NCBI RefSeq assembly: GCF_000025265.1
Contig: NC_013739.1
Location: 6,124,001 to 6,188,000, forward strand
DNA: 64,000 nucleotides
Direction of reading: 5' to 3'
Source of the DNA: Conexibacter woesei DSM 14684
GTDB taxonomy: Bacteria; Actinomycetota; Thermoleophilia; Solirubrobacterales; Solirubrobacteraceae
How positions within the stretch are numbered: position 1 is the first letter of the stretch; each line of letters starts with the position of its first letter. The translations under genes and the position numbers were made by a program. This document shows, one piece after another, positions 8,411 through 17,038 of the stretch. The notes under the pieces are model-generated. The model had not been told where the DNA came from. It did not search any database and was given only the letters and a program-made list of their open reading frames with translations.

Positions 8411-9529
8411 CTAGTTCTCCAGCGTGATGTTCAGCTGGCCGGCGGCCTGCGAGATCTGCCCCGCGACGGCCTCGGCCTGGTCCTGCGCCTCCCCGCCGAG
8501 CGTGTCGGCGTCGCCGGCGGTGAATCTGCGGCCGTCGGCCTCCTCGTTCTCCAGCCGCGTGGCGAATCTGTGCAGCTGCTTGAGCGAGCGGCCGGTCTGT
8601 CTCGCCTGGTCGGCGTCGACGCCGGCGATCGTCGGCTCGACGCTGTCGTAGACGAGCACGAGGCCGCCGAGGATGTCGGTGATGTCGCCGAGCCGCGAGG
8701 AGGTCACGAACGCCTTCTCGGTCGCTCTGTCGCCCGCGACGAAGCGCGAGTTCTTCCAGCTCTCGAAGTACTCCGACATCGTCGGCGTCATCACGACGAG
8801 CGCGGTGAAGACGTCCTCGGGCGCCGGCTCCCACTTGCGCGCGGCGGCGTCCAGCTCTCTCGCGGTCGAGGCGAACTGTCTCGCGGTCGCGACGACGAAG
8901 TCGGCGTCCGGCACGGCCTCGCCGAACTCGACTCTGCCGTCGCCGTCGAGGTCGGGTCTGACGCCCTTCGCCTGGAATCTCGGCTCGGTGCCGTAGACGG
9001 CGGTCTCGACGAGGAAGTTGAAGTTGCCGGGCTGTCTGAAGGTTCTGCCGGCGGGCGTCTCGATCGAGAACGGGACCGCGTTCTCGGGGTCGCTGGCGTC
9101 GCCGCCCGCGTCGATGATCACGTCGAAGTCGGCCAGCTCCGGGACGCCGGCGACGACGCCCTCCATCTCCTCGTAGGAGGGGTTGGCGACGTGGAAGTCC
9201 TGCTGCAGTCTGCGCACGAGTCGCTCGACCTCGGGGCGTCTGGTCGCCAGCAGTCTCGCGTAGTCGAAGCCGGCCGCCTCGGCGAGCGCGTGGTAGGCGA
9301 CGGCGTCCCGCTCGATCGCCGCGGTGTTCTCGACGAGCGCCTCGGTGTGGGCGTACAGGTAGTCCTGGATCGCCGCGTAGTCGATCGCCGCGGTGGCGTT
9401 CGTCGCGGTCGTGGAAGCGTTCGTGTCGCCGGACGAGGAGTCGTCGCCGCCGCACGCGCCGAACGCCAGTGCGGCGCCGACTGCGAGCACTGCGGGGGCC
9501 TTCCGCCAGCGCGTCATCAGGTTCGTCAT
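8411..9529 (-). CDS. Iron-uptake lipoprotein, imelysin/EfeO-like, with EF-hand loop
   Basis: A 372-residue exported protein with a hydrophobic signal and a lipobox-like LAFGAC at Cys26, followed by a Gly/Ser/Asp linker and a helical domain. I assign it as the extracytoplasmic partner of FTR1 (EfeO/EfeM or imelysin-like) mainly from its place directly before the permease gene and its helical make-up. There is no N-terminal cupredoxin domain. Residues 193-204 (DLDGDGRVEFGE) form a textbook EF-hand calcium loop, unusual for this class. The ATG at 9529 follows a GGAG site. Confidence 0.7.
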   Translation of the reverse strand: MTNLMTRWRKAPAVLAVGAALAFGACGGDDSSSGDTNASTTATNATAAIDYAAIQDYLYAHTEALVENTAAIERDAVAYHALAEAAGFDYARLLATRRPEVERLVRRLQQDFHVANPSYEEMEGVVAGVPELADFDVIIDAGGDASDPENAVPFSIETPAGRTFRQPGNFNFLVETAVYGTEPRFQAKGVRPDLDGDGRVEFGEAVPDADFVVATARQFASTARELDAAARKWEPAPEDVFTALVVMTPTMSEYFESWKNSRFVAGDRATEKAFVTSSRLGDITDILGGLVLVYDSVEPTIAGVDADQARQTGRSLKQLHRFATRLENEEADGRRFTAGDADTLGGEAQDQAEAVAGQISQAAGQLNITLEN

Positions 9530-9578
9530 CGGTCTCCGTTGTGGGGGTCGGGATCGGGCCCGCCCTTGGGGACGCAGC

Positions 9579-9608
9579 TTAGGGCAACCTAACATAAGGA
9601 TTCCCTAA
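9579..9608. promoter_or_regulatory. DtxR/IdeR-like iron box upstream of the FTR1 operon
   Basis: TTAGGGCAACCTAACATAA at 9579-9597 matches the 19-bp DtxR consensus TTAGGTTAGCCTAACCTAA at 15 of 19 positions. A further CCCTAA at 9603-9608 mirrors the leading TTAGGG. It lies 50 bases upstream of the lipoprotein ATG, where a bound Fe(II)-DtxR/IdeR protein would block transcription. The site at 14729-14756 is closely similar. Confidence 0.75.
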
Positions 9609-9635
9609 ATCAGCCGGTCTCGCAGGGCCGGGAGG

Positions 9636-11483
9636 TCAATTCGGCGCGTGCACGCCCGCGTCGTCGTTCGGGCGGTTGCGCCCGAAGACGCGCTCCTGCA
9701 ACGGCGGCCGTGACGACGTGTCGACGGTCCCGACGAGCTGGCAGAGGGCGCCCGCGAACGGCTCGGTCGACGCCTTCCCGCCATACGGGTCGGTCCAGTA
9801 CAGGCGCGTGCCGCCGGCGTTTCTGAGCGTCGTCTCGCGCAGATAGACGTCGCGATGGGTGCCGTCGAACGGCGAGCGCGGGTCGCCGAAGTCGTACGCG
9901 ATCGCGATCGAGCCGGCGCCGGTCGCGAGATCGCACGCCGAGCCGCGCGCGCGGTCGCCGTTGGGCTCGACCTCCCAGCAGAGGTCGAGCGTGCGGCCGA
10001 TCCCTCTCGCGCCGGCGGCGTTGCCGTAGCGGCTCGGGTCGAAGACGCCGAACGCCGGGTCGTAGGCGGCGAGCGTCTGCCCGCCGGCGGTGCGCAGCTC
10101 GTTCGACGCGCTCCACTTCTCGTACAGCGCCCACGCCGACGTGGTGCTGCCGGCCGGCACGAGCGTCGTCTGCTCGACACACGCGCGGTCGGGGATCTCG
10201 CGCCTGCCCGCGCCGCTCGGGTAGCCGTTGTCGGTCGTCGCGACCGTCGTGCCGGGCGCGCACGCGCGGGCGTACTCGCCGGGCGCGCCGAAGCGGCTGA
10301 CCGTGTCGCTGATCAGCTCGGTGCCGTCGTCGCAGCGGACCGCGTAGAGCAGCTCGTGGACGTTGTTGGAGAGCGCGTCGGGCGAGTGCGAGCCCTGGTG
10401 GACGGAGACGAGGTAGTCGCACGCGACGCCGAGGTCCGAGCCGTCGCGCGCGAGCAGCCGCACGTCGTTCTCCCAGTCGACCTTGTAGCCGACGTGGTCC
10501 TCGTGGCGGGCTCTCGTGCCCGGGTTGGCGGCCGCGTAGACGTCGAGCGACTCGGTCGCGAGGCCAAACGGGATTCCGGCGTAGGCGCTCGCGGCGGGCG
10601 CCGCGAGGTGGTCGGCGACCCAGTCGCGGATGTCGGAGCCGCGCGGGTCGCGGCCGTGCTCGTGCCCGAAGGTGCAGCTGCGGCCGGTCGCGGGATCGGT
10701 CGCGGTGGGCGGATGCCAGGTCGGGTAGCGCTTGCCGTCCGGCCCGATCACCGAGAAGCGTTCGTGCACGGAGGTCGGGCAGCTGTCGTAGGCGGTCGGC
10801 GTCCAGTTCGCGGCCGCGTAGGAGTTCGGTGCGGGCGGCAGCTGCGGCGGCAGGCCGTCGTCCGGCGGCTGCTCGGGGGCGGGGCCGGGCGGCTGCGGCC
10901 CGGGAGGGGTGGGCGGCACCGGCGCGGGCGGCTGGCCGCCGGGCGGCGCGGCCGATTGCGGGGCGGACGCTCTCGGCTTCGGCTTCGGCTTCGGCGTAGG
11001 CGCCGCCGCACGCACGACGCGGATGCGAATCGTGCCGCGATACGTGCGCCCGTCGCGCCGGACCGTGAAGCGCAGCGCGTCGGTGCCGGCGAAGCCGGCG
11101 CGCGGCGCATAGCGGACGCGGCCGGCGCGACGATCGAAGCCGGTCAGGCGGCCATGCCGCGGCGCGCTCACGAGCACGCGCACGGCGCCGCGGCCGCGCG
11201 CGACCCAGCGCACGCCGGCGCGGCAGTCGAGCGCGAGCGCCGCGCTCCTGCCCACGGTGACGGTGACCTTCGCGGTGCGGCAGGCGGCGGCGTTCGCGGC
11301 AGCCAGCGCGACTGGCGCGGCCGAGCCGCCCTGCGCGGGAGCGGCCAGCGCGGCGGCGCGCCAGGCGACCGAGCCGGCCGGAGCGGCGGCTGCCGGCCCG
11401 GCCGCGACCGCCGGGGCGGTGAGCGCACCGGCGGCGGCCAGCCCGAAGAGGACGGCCCGGGGACGGGCGGACGCGCTGCTCAT
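9636..11483 (-). CDS. Secreted protein: Ig-like domain, Pro-rich linker, His-rich C-terminal domain
   Basis: A 615-residue protein with a signal peptide, a cadherin/Ig-like beta domain (about residues 85-165, ending RYAPRAGFAGTDALRFTV), a long proline-rich linker and a roughly 390-residue C-terminal domain of unknown family. That domain holds clustered histidines (FGHEHGRDP, RHEDHVGYKVDW, VHQGSHSPD) and about ten cysteines likely to pair after export. The ATG at 11483 overlaps the stop of the FG-GAP gene as ATGA, so the two are translated together. The DtxR-like box before that gene suggests iron-controlled expression; metal binding is my inference. Confidence 0.8.
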   Translation of the reverse strand: MSSASARPRAVLFGLAAAGALTAPAVAAGPAAAAPAGSVAWRAAALAAPAQGGSAAPVALAAANAAACRTAKVTVTVGRSAALALDCRAGVRWVARGRGAVRVLVSAPRHGRLTGFDRRAGRVRYAPRAGFAGTDALRFTVRRDGRTYRGTIRIRVVRAAAPTPKPKPKPRASAPQSAAPPGGQPPAPVPPTPPGPQPPGPAPEQPPDDGLPPQLPPAPNSYAAANWTPTAYDSCPTSVHERFSVIGPDGKRYPTWHPPTATDPATGRSCTFGHEHGRDPRGSDIRDWVADHLAAPAASAYAGIPFGLATESLDVYAAANPGTRARHEDHVGYKVDWENDVRLLARDGSDLGVACDYLVSVHQGSHSPDALSNNVHELLYAVRCDDGTELISDTVSRFGAPGEYARACAPGTTVATTDNGYPSGAGRREIPDRACVEQTTLVPAGSTTSAWALYEKWSASNELRTAGGQTLAAYDPAFGVFDPSRYGNAAGARGIGRTLDLCWEVEPNGDRARGSACDLATGAGSIAIAYDFGDPRSPFDGTHRDVYLRETTLRNAGGTRLYWTDPYGGKASTEPFAGALCQLVGTVDTSSRPPLQERVFGRNRPNDDAGVHAPN

Positions 11484-14400
11484 CGTGAGCCTCGCAGCGT
11501 CGCGCGCCACGTCCCCGAGCCCCGGCGGCCACCTTCGTCGCGCGTGACGACGCGTACGACGAGGCTCCCCCTGGCCGACCGCTTCAACGCGCTGCGTGCG
11601 GCGGGCGGCAGCGTCGCCGACAACCGCACGGAGACGCCGCGGCGCAGCGTCTTCGGCGCGAGCTTCAACGTCCAGCGTCTGCCGCCGACGCGCACCGTCA
11701 CGGTCGCGGAGACCGTGCAGCGCGCCACGGCGGCGGTGCAGCGGACGCTGCCGAGCGCGAGCGTCCCGCGCACCGACGGCACCAGCGTCCCGCGCGGGAC
11801 GCGCAGCGTCGCCGCACCGGCCGCGACCGTCCGCTCACGCGGCACGCCGGCTCTTGCCGGCGGCCGTCTGCCGCCGGTGGCGGGCGGCGTGAGCGGCCCC
11901 GTCCCCGCCCCGCCCCCGCCGCCCGCGCCACCCGGCTGGCCCGGCCCCGGTCCCACCGGTCCCCCCGGCCCACCCGGCCCCCCCGGACCCCCTGGCCCAC
12001 CCGGCCCACCGGGCTCCCCCGGTCCCCCCGGCCCCGGCTCGTACGCCGGTGCCGCCGCCGGCAGCAGCGCGACGGTCAGCTCCCCGGCGCGGTCGCGCTC
12101 GCGCCGCGCGGCGCTGTCGGAGCCGATCGCAAGGTCGCGCGCGCCGTTGCCGTCGAGGTCGCCGACGCCGGCGACGGCGCGGCCGAAGCGCTCACCGGCC
12201 GTCTGCGCGTCGAGGCGGCTGCCCTCCTGCGGCGTCAGCGTCGCGAGCGCGAGGTAGCGCGTCGTGTCGGCCGCGTTCGCAGGCAGGAGCCCGGAGGCGG
12301 CGTCGTTGGCCGGCAGCGTCACCGGGTCGGGCCGCCCGTGGACGACCCACGCCGATCCGCCCGCGCCGGCCGAGTAGGCGCCGACGAGCACGTCGTCGTA
12401 GCCGTCCCGGTTGACGTCGCCGATGCCGTCGACGCCGTAGCCGGTCGCCGACCCGGCCGCGCCGAGGATCCGGTACCCGCGCTCCCCGAGCGCGGAAGTG
12501 TCGATCGGCGCGGCCTGCGTCCCACGCGCGCCGTAGACGACGTATGCCGCATCGCTGTCAGCCGTGACCGTCGAGTCGGCGCCGATCACGAGGTCGCCGA
12601 GCCCGTCGCCGTTGACGTCGCCGGCCGCCCCGAGGCCGATGCCGACGCGGTGGCTCTGGAACGCGCCACCGACGACGAACAGCCACGAGGAGCTGTCGGC
12701 GAGGTCGACGCGCCCGCGCGCGGCGCCGCTGATCGCGAAGACCGCGCCGGCCGCTCTGCGGCCGAGCACCGTCGCCGTGTAGGAGCCGATCCCGAGGTCG
12801 GGTACGCCGTCGCCGCTCACGTCGCCGAGCGGCACGACGGTGCCGATCAGCCCGAACGGCTCGACCGCGCTGCCGGGCGAGGCGCCGTGGATCTGCGCGA
12901 GCGTCGTGCCGGCCGCGCCGACGTCGACCGTCGCCGAGCCGCGCTGGCCGGGGACGAGGTAGAGGATCCCGTTGTTTCTGCGCGCGGGCGTCGCGTCGGC
13001 GGAGTCGGCGGTGTTCGCGAGCAGCGCGAGGTCGGCGAGGCCGTCGCCGTCCACGTCGCCGATCCCCGTCGCCGCGTAGCCGAGGTGGTCGTGCGCGGGC
13101 AGGTCGCGGCCCTCGATCCGGAAGCCGCGGTCGCCGAGGTGGCCGAGGTCGAACGGGCTCTGCTGCGCGAGGTCGGCGGCGCCGAAGACGACGTACGCGA
13201 CGCCGCGCGCGGCGGCGGTCCCGCTCGGGCGGCCGTCGTACTCGTACGCCCACGCGCCGACGGCGAGGTCGTCGATCCCGTCGCCGTTGACGTCGCCGGC
13301 GCAGCCGACGCCGGTGCCAGCCTGGCTGCGGCGCTTCTCGCCCTCCAGCAGCAGCACGCGGCCGTCGCCGTGCGCGGCGAGGTCTGCCGAGCCGACCTCG
13401 GGACCGCCGAAGCGCACGTAGACGCCGCCCTCCCACGACGCGTCGACCGGCGTGCGGCTCCAGGTCGACGCACCCGCGAGCAGGTCGTCGTAGCCGTCGC
13501 CGTTGACGTCGCAGGCACCGGAGGCGACGTTCGACGCGCCGTCCTCGCCGTCGCCGGTGAGCCGCAGGAGCGGCTGGTCGGCGAGGTCGAACAGCTCGCC
13601 AAGCGGATCGCTGTCGGTGCCAGCGCCGGAGCCACGGCCGGACAGCCGCGCGCGCACCGGCGGCGCCGCCTCGACGTCGGTCGGAAGCTCCAGCGTCGCG
13701 CTGCGCCAGCCGCCGCGCTCGGGCGCGAAGACGACCGCGACGTCGCAGCCGCGGCCGACCGCGACGGTCGTCTCCGAGCAGCCGTCGGAAGTGATCGAGA
13801 AGACGCCCGCGTCAGCACCCGCGATCGCGGCGCGGCCGACGGCGAGCGGCCCGCTGCCGCTGTTGGTGAGCGTGAACGTGCGCGCCGTGGAGGCGGCGCC
13901 GGGCGCGAGCACGCCGAAGTCGCGCCGGGCCGGTGCGAGCGCGGTCGCGGGCTGGACGCCGGTGCCGGCGAGCGCGACGGGCGCGGGGCCGAAGCCGGCG
14001 AGCGCGAGCGTCGCGGCCTTGGCGCCGGCGCTCGTCGGCGCGAACGCGACGGTCACGTCGCAGCTGCCGCCGGCGGCGAGCGTCGCGCTGCTGCACGTGT
14101 CGGCGGTCTTGGAGAACTGGCTCGCGTTGGAGCCGCCGACGGTCACCGCACCGAGCGTGTAGGGCGCGGCGTCGCGGTTGGTGAGCGTGACGGTGCGCGT
14201 CGGCGCGGCCGCGCCGACGCGCACGGCGCCGTGCGTCAGCGTCGCCTCCGACGCCAGCAGGTCGCGTCCGTGGCCGGCGATCGCCGCGCTCTCGAGCGCG
14301 GGGCCGTTCGTCGCGATCCGCAGCGTGGTCGAGCGAGCGCCGGTGATCGCCGGCGCGAACGCGACCTGGACGGTGCACGTCTGGTTGAGCGCGAGCGGAT

Positions 14401-14701
14401 TGGCGCCGTCGCGCGCGCTGCACGTGTCGGCCGCGATCGCGAACTGCGCGGCGTCGGGGCCGGAGAGCGAGATCGCGCCGATCGCGAGCGGATCCGCGCC
14501 GGTGCTTCTGACCGTGTAGGTGCGCGCGACGGGCGCGCCGATCTGGCGGCCGCCGGCGTCGAAAGCGGTGGCGGGCGTCAGCGTGGCGGTCGGAGCGGCT
14601 GCGGCGACGGCAGGCGTCGAGAGCGCGGCGACGGCGCCGAGCGCGGCGCATGCGAGCACGCGGCGTCGACGCGCCCGCGAGCGGGCGGCGAGGGGATCCA
14701 T
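11480..14701 (-). CDS. Secreted FG-GAP repeat protein with choice-of-anchor-D repeats
   Basis: A 1073-residue exported protein. A signal peptide is followed by three ASPM/choice-of-anchor-D type beta repeats (to about residue 360), each with paired Cys and a closing 'AxAGxG'-like turn. An integrin-alpha-like FG-GAP region follows (about 380-880) with many calcium-binding loops such as GDVNGDGIDDLAVG. Then comes a Gly-Pro-rich stretch of GGP triplets (about 885-935) and a C-terminal beta domain. It is probably a cell-surface adhesin or scaffold. It is the first gene of a two-gene unit and is preceded by a tandem DtxR-like site. Confidence 0.88.
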   Translation of the reverse strand: MDPLAARSRARRRRVLACAALGAVAALSTPAVAAAAPTATLTPATAFDAGGRQIGAPVARTYTVRSTGADPLAIGAISLSGPDAAQFAIAADTCSARDGANPLALNQTCTVQVAFAPAITGARSTTLRIATNGPALESAAIAGHGRDLLASEATLTHGAVRVGAAAPTRTVTLTNRDAAPYTLGAVTVGGSNASQFSKTADTCSSATLAAGGSCDVTVAFAPTSAGAKAATLALAGFGPAPVALAGTGVQPATALAPARRDFGVLAPGAASTARTFTLTNSGSGPLAVGRAAIAGADAGVFSITSDGCSETTVAVGRGCDVAVVFAPERGGWRSATLELPTDVEAAPPVRARLSGRGSGAGTDSDPLGELFDLADQPLLRLTGDGEDGASNVASGACDVNGDGYDDLLAGASTWSRTPVDASWEGGVYVRFGGPEVGSADLAAHGDGRVLLLEGEKRRSQAGTGVGCAGDVNGDGIDDLAVGAWAYEYDGRPSGTAAARGVAYVVFGAADLAQQSPFDLGHLGDRGFRIEGRDLPAHDHLGYAATGIGDVDGDGLADLALLANTADSADATPARRNNGILYLVPGQRGSATVDVGAAGTTLAQIHGASPGSAVEPFGLIGTVVPLGDVSGDGVPDLGIGSYTATVLGRRAAGAVFAISGAARGRVDLADSSSWLFVVGGAFQSHRVGIGLGAAGDVNGDGLGDLVIGADSTVTADSDAAYVVYGARGTQAAPIDTSALGERGYRILGAAGSATGYGVDGIGDVNRDGYDDVLVGAYSAGAGGSAWVVHGRPDPVTLPANDAASGLLPANAADTTRYLALATLTPQEGSRLDAQTAGERFGRAVAGVGDLDGNGARDLAIGSDSAARRERDRAGELTVALLPAAAPAYEPGPGGPGEPGGPGGPGGPGGPGGPGGPVGPGPGQPGGAGGGGGAGTGPLTPPATGGRRPPARAGVPRERTVAAGAATLRVPRGTLVPSVRGTLALGSVRCTAAVARCTVSATVTVRVGGRRWTLKLAPKTLRRGVSVRLSATLPPAARSALKRSARGSLVVRVVTRDEGGRRGSGTWRATLRGSR

Positions 14702-14728
14702 GGAAGAGGCGGGCCTTGGGACGAAGAG

Positions 14729-14756
14729 TTAGGTGACCCTTATTAGGTTACCCTAA
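14729..14756. promoter_or_regulatory. DtxR/IdeR-like iron box upstream of the FG-GAP gene
   Basis: Read on the minus strand the site begins TTAGGGTAACCTAATAAGG and ends CACCTAA. Aligned with the box at 9579-9608 the two share TTAGGG-AACCTAA, then TAAGG, then CCTAA with only a 2-base gap. It sits 28 bases before the FG-GAP ATG and about 70 bases before the divergent response-regulator gene, so it could affect both. Confidence 0.65.
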
Positions 14757-14826
14757 GTCGTGCTCGCATGGCAGTCCCGCGCACGGCATGAGCGCGCGGA
14801 CGGCGGCGCCGGCTAGCCTCTCGCGC

Positions 14827-15492
14827 ATGTCGCAGCCGTCCGTGCTCGTCGTCGACGACGACGCCCCCGTCCGCCGCATGCTGGAGCGGACGCTCGCCGC
14901 CGAGGGCTACGACGTGCGCGCCGCGGCCGACGGCGGCGCCGCGCTCGCGGCGGTCGAGCAGTCGGTCCCCGACGCCGTCGTGCTCGACGTCTCGATGCCG
15001 GGGATGGACGGCCTCGCGGTCGCGCGGCGCCTGCGCGGCAAGGGCCTCGCGACCCCGATCCTGCTGCTCACCGCGCGCGATGCGATCGACGACCGCGTCG
15101 CCGGCCTCGACGCCGGCGCCGACGACTACCTCGTCAAGCCGTTCGCGGCCGAGGAGCTGAGCGCGCGCCTGCGCGCGCTGCTGCGGCGCGGCCGCGCCGT
15201 GCCGGAGCTGCTCGCCTTCGCCGACGTCACGCTCGACGTCGCGACGAGCCGCGGCGAGCGCGCCGGGCGCGACCTCGAGCTGACGCCGCGGGAGGCGGAG
15301 CTGCTGGCGCTGCTGCTGCGCGACCCGCGCGCCGTCGTCTCCCGCGAGCAGGCGCTCGAGGAGGTATGGGGCGGCGAGTGGGAGGCGCAGCCGAACGTCG
15401 TCGACCGCTACGTCGCCTACCTGCGCAAGAAGCTCGGCGACCCGCCGCTGATCAGAACGATCCGCGGCGTCGGCTTCGTGCTCGACGCCTGA
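14827..15492 (+). CDS. OmpR/PhoB-family response regulator
   Basis: A 221-residue regulator: receiver domain with the acidic pocket VVDDD, phospho-acceptor Asp in AVVLDVSMPGMDG and Lys in YLVKPFAAEE, then an OmpR-type winged helix ending IRTIRGVGFVLDA. ATG 14827 is preferred over an in-frame ATG at 14788, which would add 13 unconserved residues. No kinase gene adjoins it; the nearest candidate is the orphan kinase at 21588, 6 kb away. Confidence 0.93.
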   Translation: MSQPSVLVVDDDAPVRRMLERTLAAEGYDVRAAADGGAALAAVEQSVPDAVVLDVSMPGMDGLAVARRLRGKGLATPILLLTARDAIDDRVAGLDAGADDYLVKPFAAEELSARLRALLRRGRAVPELLAFADVTLDVATSRGERAGRDLELTPREAELLALLLRDPRAVVSREQALEEVWGGEWEAQPNVVDRYVAYLRKKLGDPPLIRTIRGVGFVLDA

Positions 15493-15498
15493 CGCGGC

Positions 15499-16983
15499 TC
15501 ACGCCCGCACAGCCGCCTCCGGCTCCTGCTCCGCCGCATCCGCCGCATCCGGCGCGGGCGGCGGTGCCGGCAGCCGCCCTCCGCCGCGCGGCAGCGACAT
15601 CAGCGCGAGCGCCGCGAGCACCGCGCCGACGAGCGCGAGCGAGCCGACGCCGATCCCCGTCGCGCGCGCGGCGTCGGTCTCGCCCGCGTGCAGGCGGCCG
15701 ACGTACACGGTCTCGGCAGCAGCAAGCGCGACCGCCCCGCCGACCTGCCGCAGCAGCAGCAGCGTCCCCATCGCGCCGCCGATCGCAGCCGGCGCGACGC
15801 TGCGCTGGATCGCGATCTGGACGCCCGAGAGGAGCGGTCCGACCCCGAAGCCGAGCAACGCCATGAAGAGGAGGCTCTGCCAGTCAGGCGTGCCGGCGTC
15901 GAAGCCGGCGAAGCCGAGCGCGCCGAGCGTCGTCAGCGCGCAGCCGCCGAGCAGCACGCGGCGGAACTCCAGCCGCCGCACGATCAGCGCCGCGCCGACG
16001 TTGACGGAGACGACGAGCCCCAGCAGCAGCGGGTAGATCAGCAGGCCCGAGTGGGTCGCGCTGACGTCGCGCACGAGCTGGAAGTAGCGCGGCAACAGCA
16101 GCACGCCGGCGTACAGACCGAAGCCGCCGGTCGCGGCCGCGGCGAGCAGGACCGCCGTTCTGCGGCGGGCGAACAGCGACAGCGGCACGATCGGCGCCGC
16201 CGCGCGCCGCTCGACCGCGACGAAGGCGACCAGCAGCGCGAGGCCGGCGGCGATCAGCCCGCCGGTGCGCGGCTCCGTCCAGCCGGGCGGCGCCCCGCCC
16301 GCACTCGCGTGTCCGCGCTCCCCGAGGCCGACGAGCAGCAGCCCGACGCCGACCGTCAGCAGAGCGATGCCGGCGAGGTCGAGCGGCGTGTCGCGGCGCT
16401 CGCTGCGGCCGAGCTGCGCCGGCAGGACGGCGGCGACCGCGGCCATCGCGGCGATCCCGATCGGCAGGTTGACGTAGAAGACCGACCGCCAGCCGACGTG
16501 GTCGGTGAGGAAGCCGCCGACCAGCGGACCGGCGATGAAGCTGACGCCCATCAACCCGGCGAGCGCGCCCTGCAGCGCGGCGTTGCGGCGCCCGCCGAAG
16601 AGATCGGCGACGAGGATGAACGGCAGCGCCTCCAACGCGCCGGCGCCGAGCCCCTGCAGCGCGCGTGCGGCGATCAGCTGCTCCATCGTCTGCGCCGCCC
16701 CGGCCGACGCCGAGCCGAGCAGGAACAGCGCCATGCCGCACAACAGCAGCGCCCGCCGCCCGTAGCGGTCCGACAGGCGCGCGTAGAGCGGCAGCGAGAC
16801 GGTGGCCGGCACGAGGTACGCGGTGATCGCCCAGACGTACAGCGAGCCGCCGTCGAGCTGCTCGGTGATCGTCGGCAGCGCCGTCCCGACGATCGTCTGG
16901 TCGAGCATCGCCAGCAACAGGCCGGACATCACAGCGGCGAGCAGCAGCCGCTGCCGCGCCGGGGAGAGCGTCGGAAGATCCAT
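15499..16983 (-). CDS. MFS multidrug efflux transporter (DHA2, 14-TM type)
   Basis: A 494-residue transporter with the DHA2/EmrB-QacA signature LDQTIVGTALPTI in helix 1, motif A (ARLSDRYGRRALLL) and roughly 14 membrane helices. It should export drugs or toxic hydrophobic compounds by proton antiport. It is divergent from the PadR gene, and the perfect PadR-type palindrome between them suggests PadR repression relieved by a ligand. Confidence 0.93.
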   Translation of the reverse strand: MDLPTLSPARQRLLLAAVMSGLLLAMLDQTIVGTALPTITEQLDGGSLYVWAITAYLVPATVSLPLYARLSDRYGRRALLLCGMALFLLGSASAGAAQTMEQLIAARALQGLGAGALEALPFILVADLFGGRRNAALQGALAGLMGVSFIAGPLVGGFLTDHVGWRSVFYVNLPIGIAAMAAVAAVLPAQLGRSERRDTPLDLAGIALLTVGVGLLLVGLGERGHASAGGAPPGWTEPRTGGLIAAGLALLVAFVAVERRAAAPIVPLSLFARRRTAVLLAAAATGGFGLYAGVLLLPRYFQLVRDVSATHSGLLIYPLLLGLVVSVNVGAALIVRRLEFRRVLLGGCALTTLGALGFAGFDAGTPDWQSLLFMALLGFGVGPLLSGVQIAIQRSVAPAAIGGAMGTLLLLRQVGGAVALAAAETVYVGRLHAGETDAARATGIGVGSLALVGAVLAALALMSLPRGGGRLPAPPPAPDAADAAEQEPEAAVRA

Positions 16984-16995
16984 ATATCGAGATTT

Positions 16996-17015
16996 ACATG
17001 TCGAGTTCGACATGT
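16996..17015. promoter_or_regulatory. PadR-type operator, perfect palindrome
   Basis: ACATGTCGA and TCGACATGT form a perfect 9-2-9 inverted repeat. It contains ATGT-N8-ACAT, the classic PadR box. It lies between the divergent MFS and PadR genes, 12 bases from the MFS ATG and 23 bases from the PadR ATG. Confidence 0.85.
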
Positions 17016-17038
17016 CAAACGCGACGTAGACTCCCACC

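Noticed and set aside
5813-9592. A 1259-codon open frame on the plus strand opposite the FTR1 operon
   Set aside because: It is antisense to well-supported genes, is rich in Arg/Glu/Asp as expected of a mirrored GC-rich frame, and has no recognisable domain.
11900-12045. Collagen-like repeat as a mobile or CRISPR-like array
   Set aside because: The tandem triplets encode GGP in frame within the FG-GAP protein; there are no unique spacers.
12338-14746. An 802-codon plus-strand open frame opposite the FG-GAP gene
   Set aside because: It lacks motifs and mirrors the repeat-bearing real gene; the FG-GAP protein has a signal peptide and known repeats.
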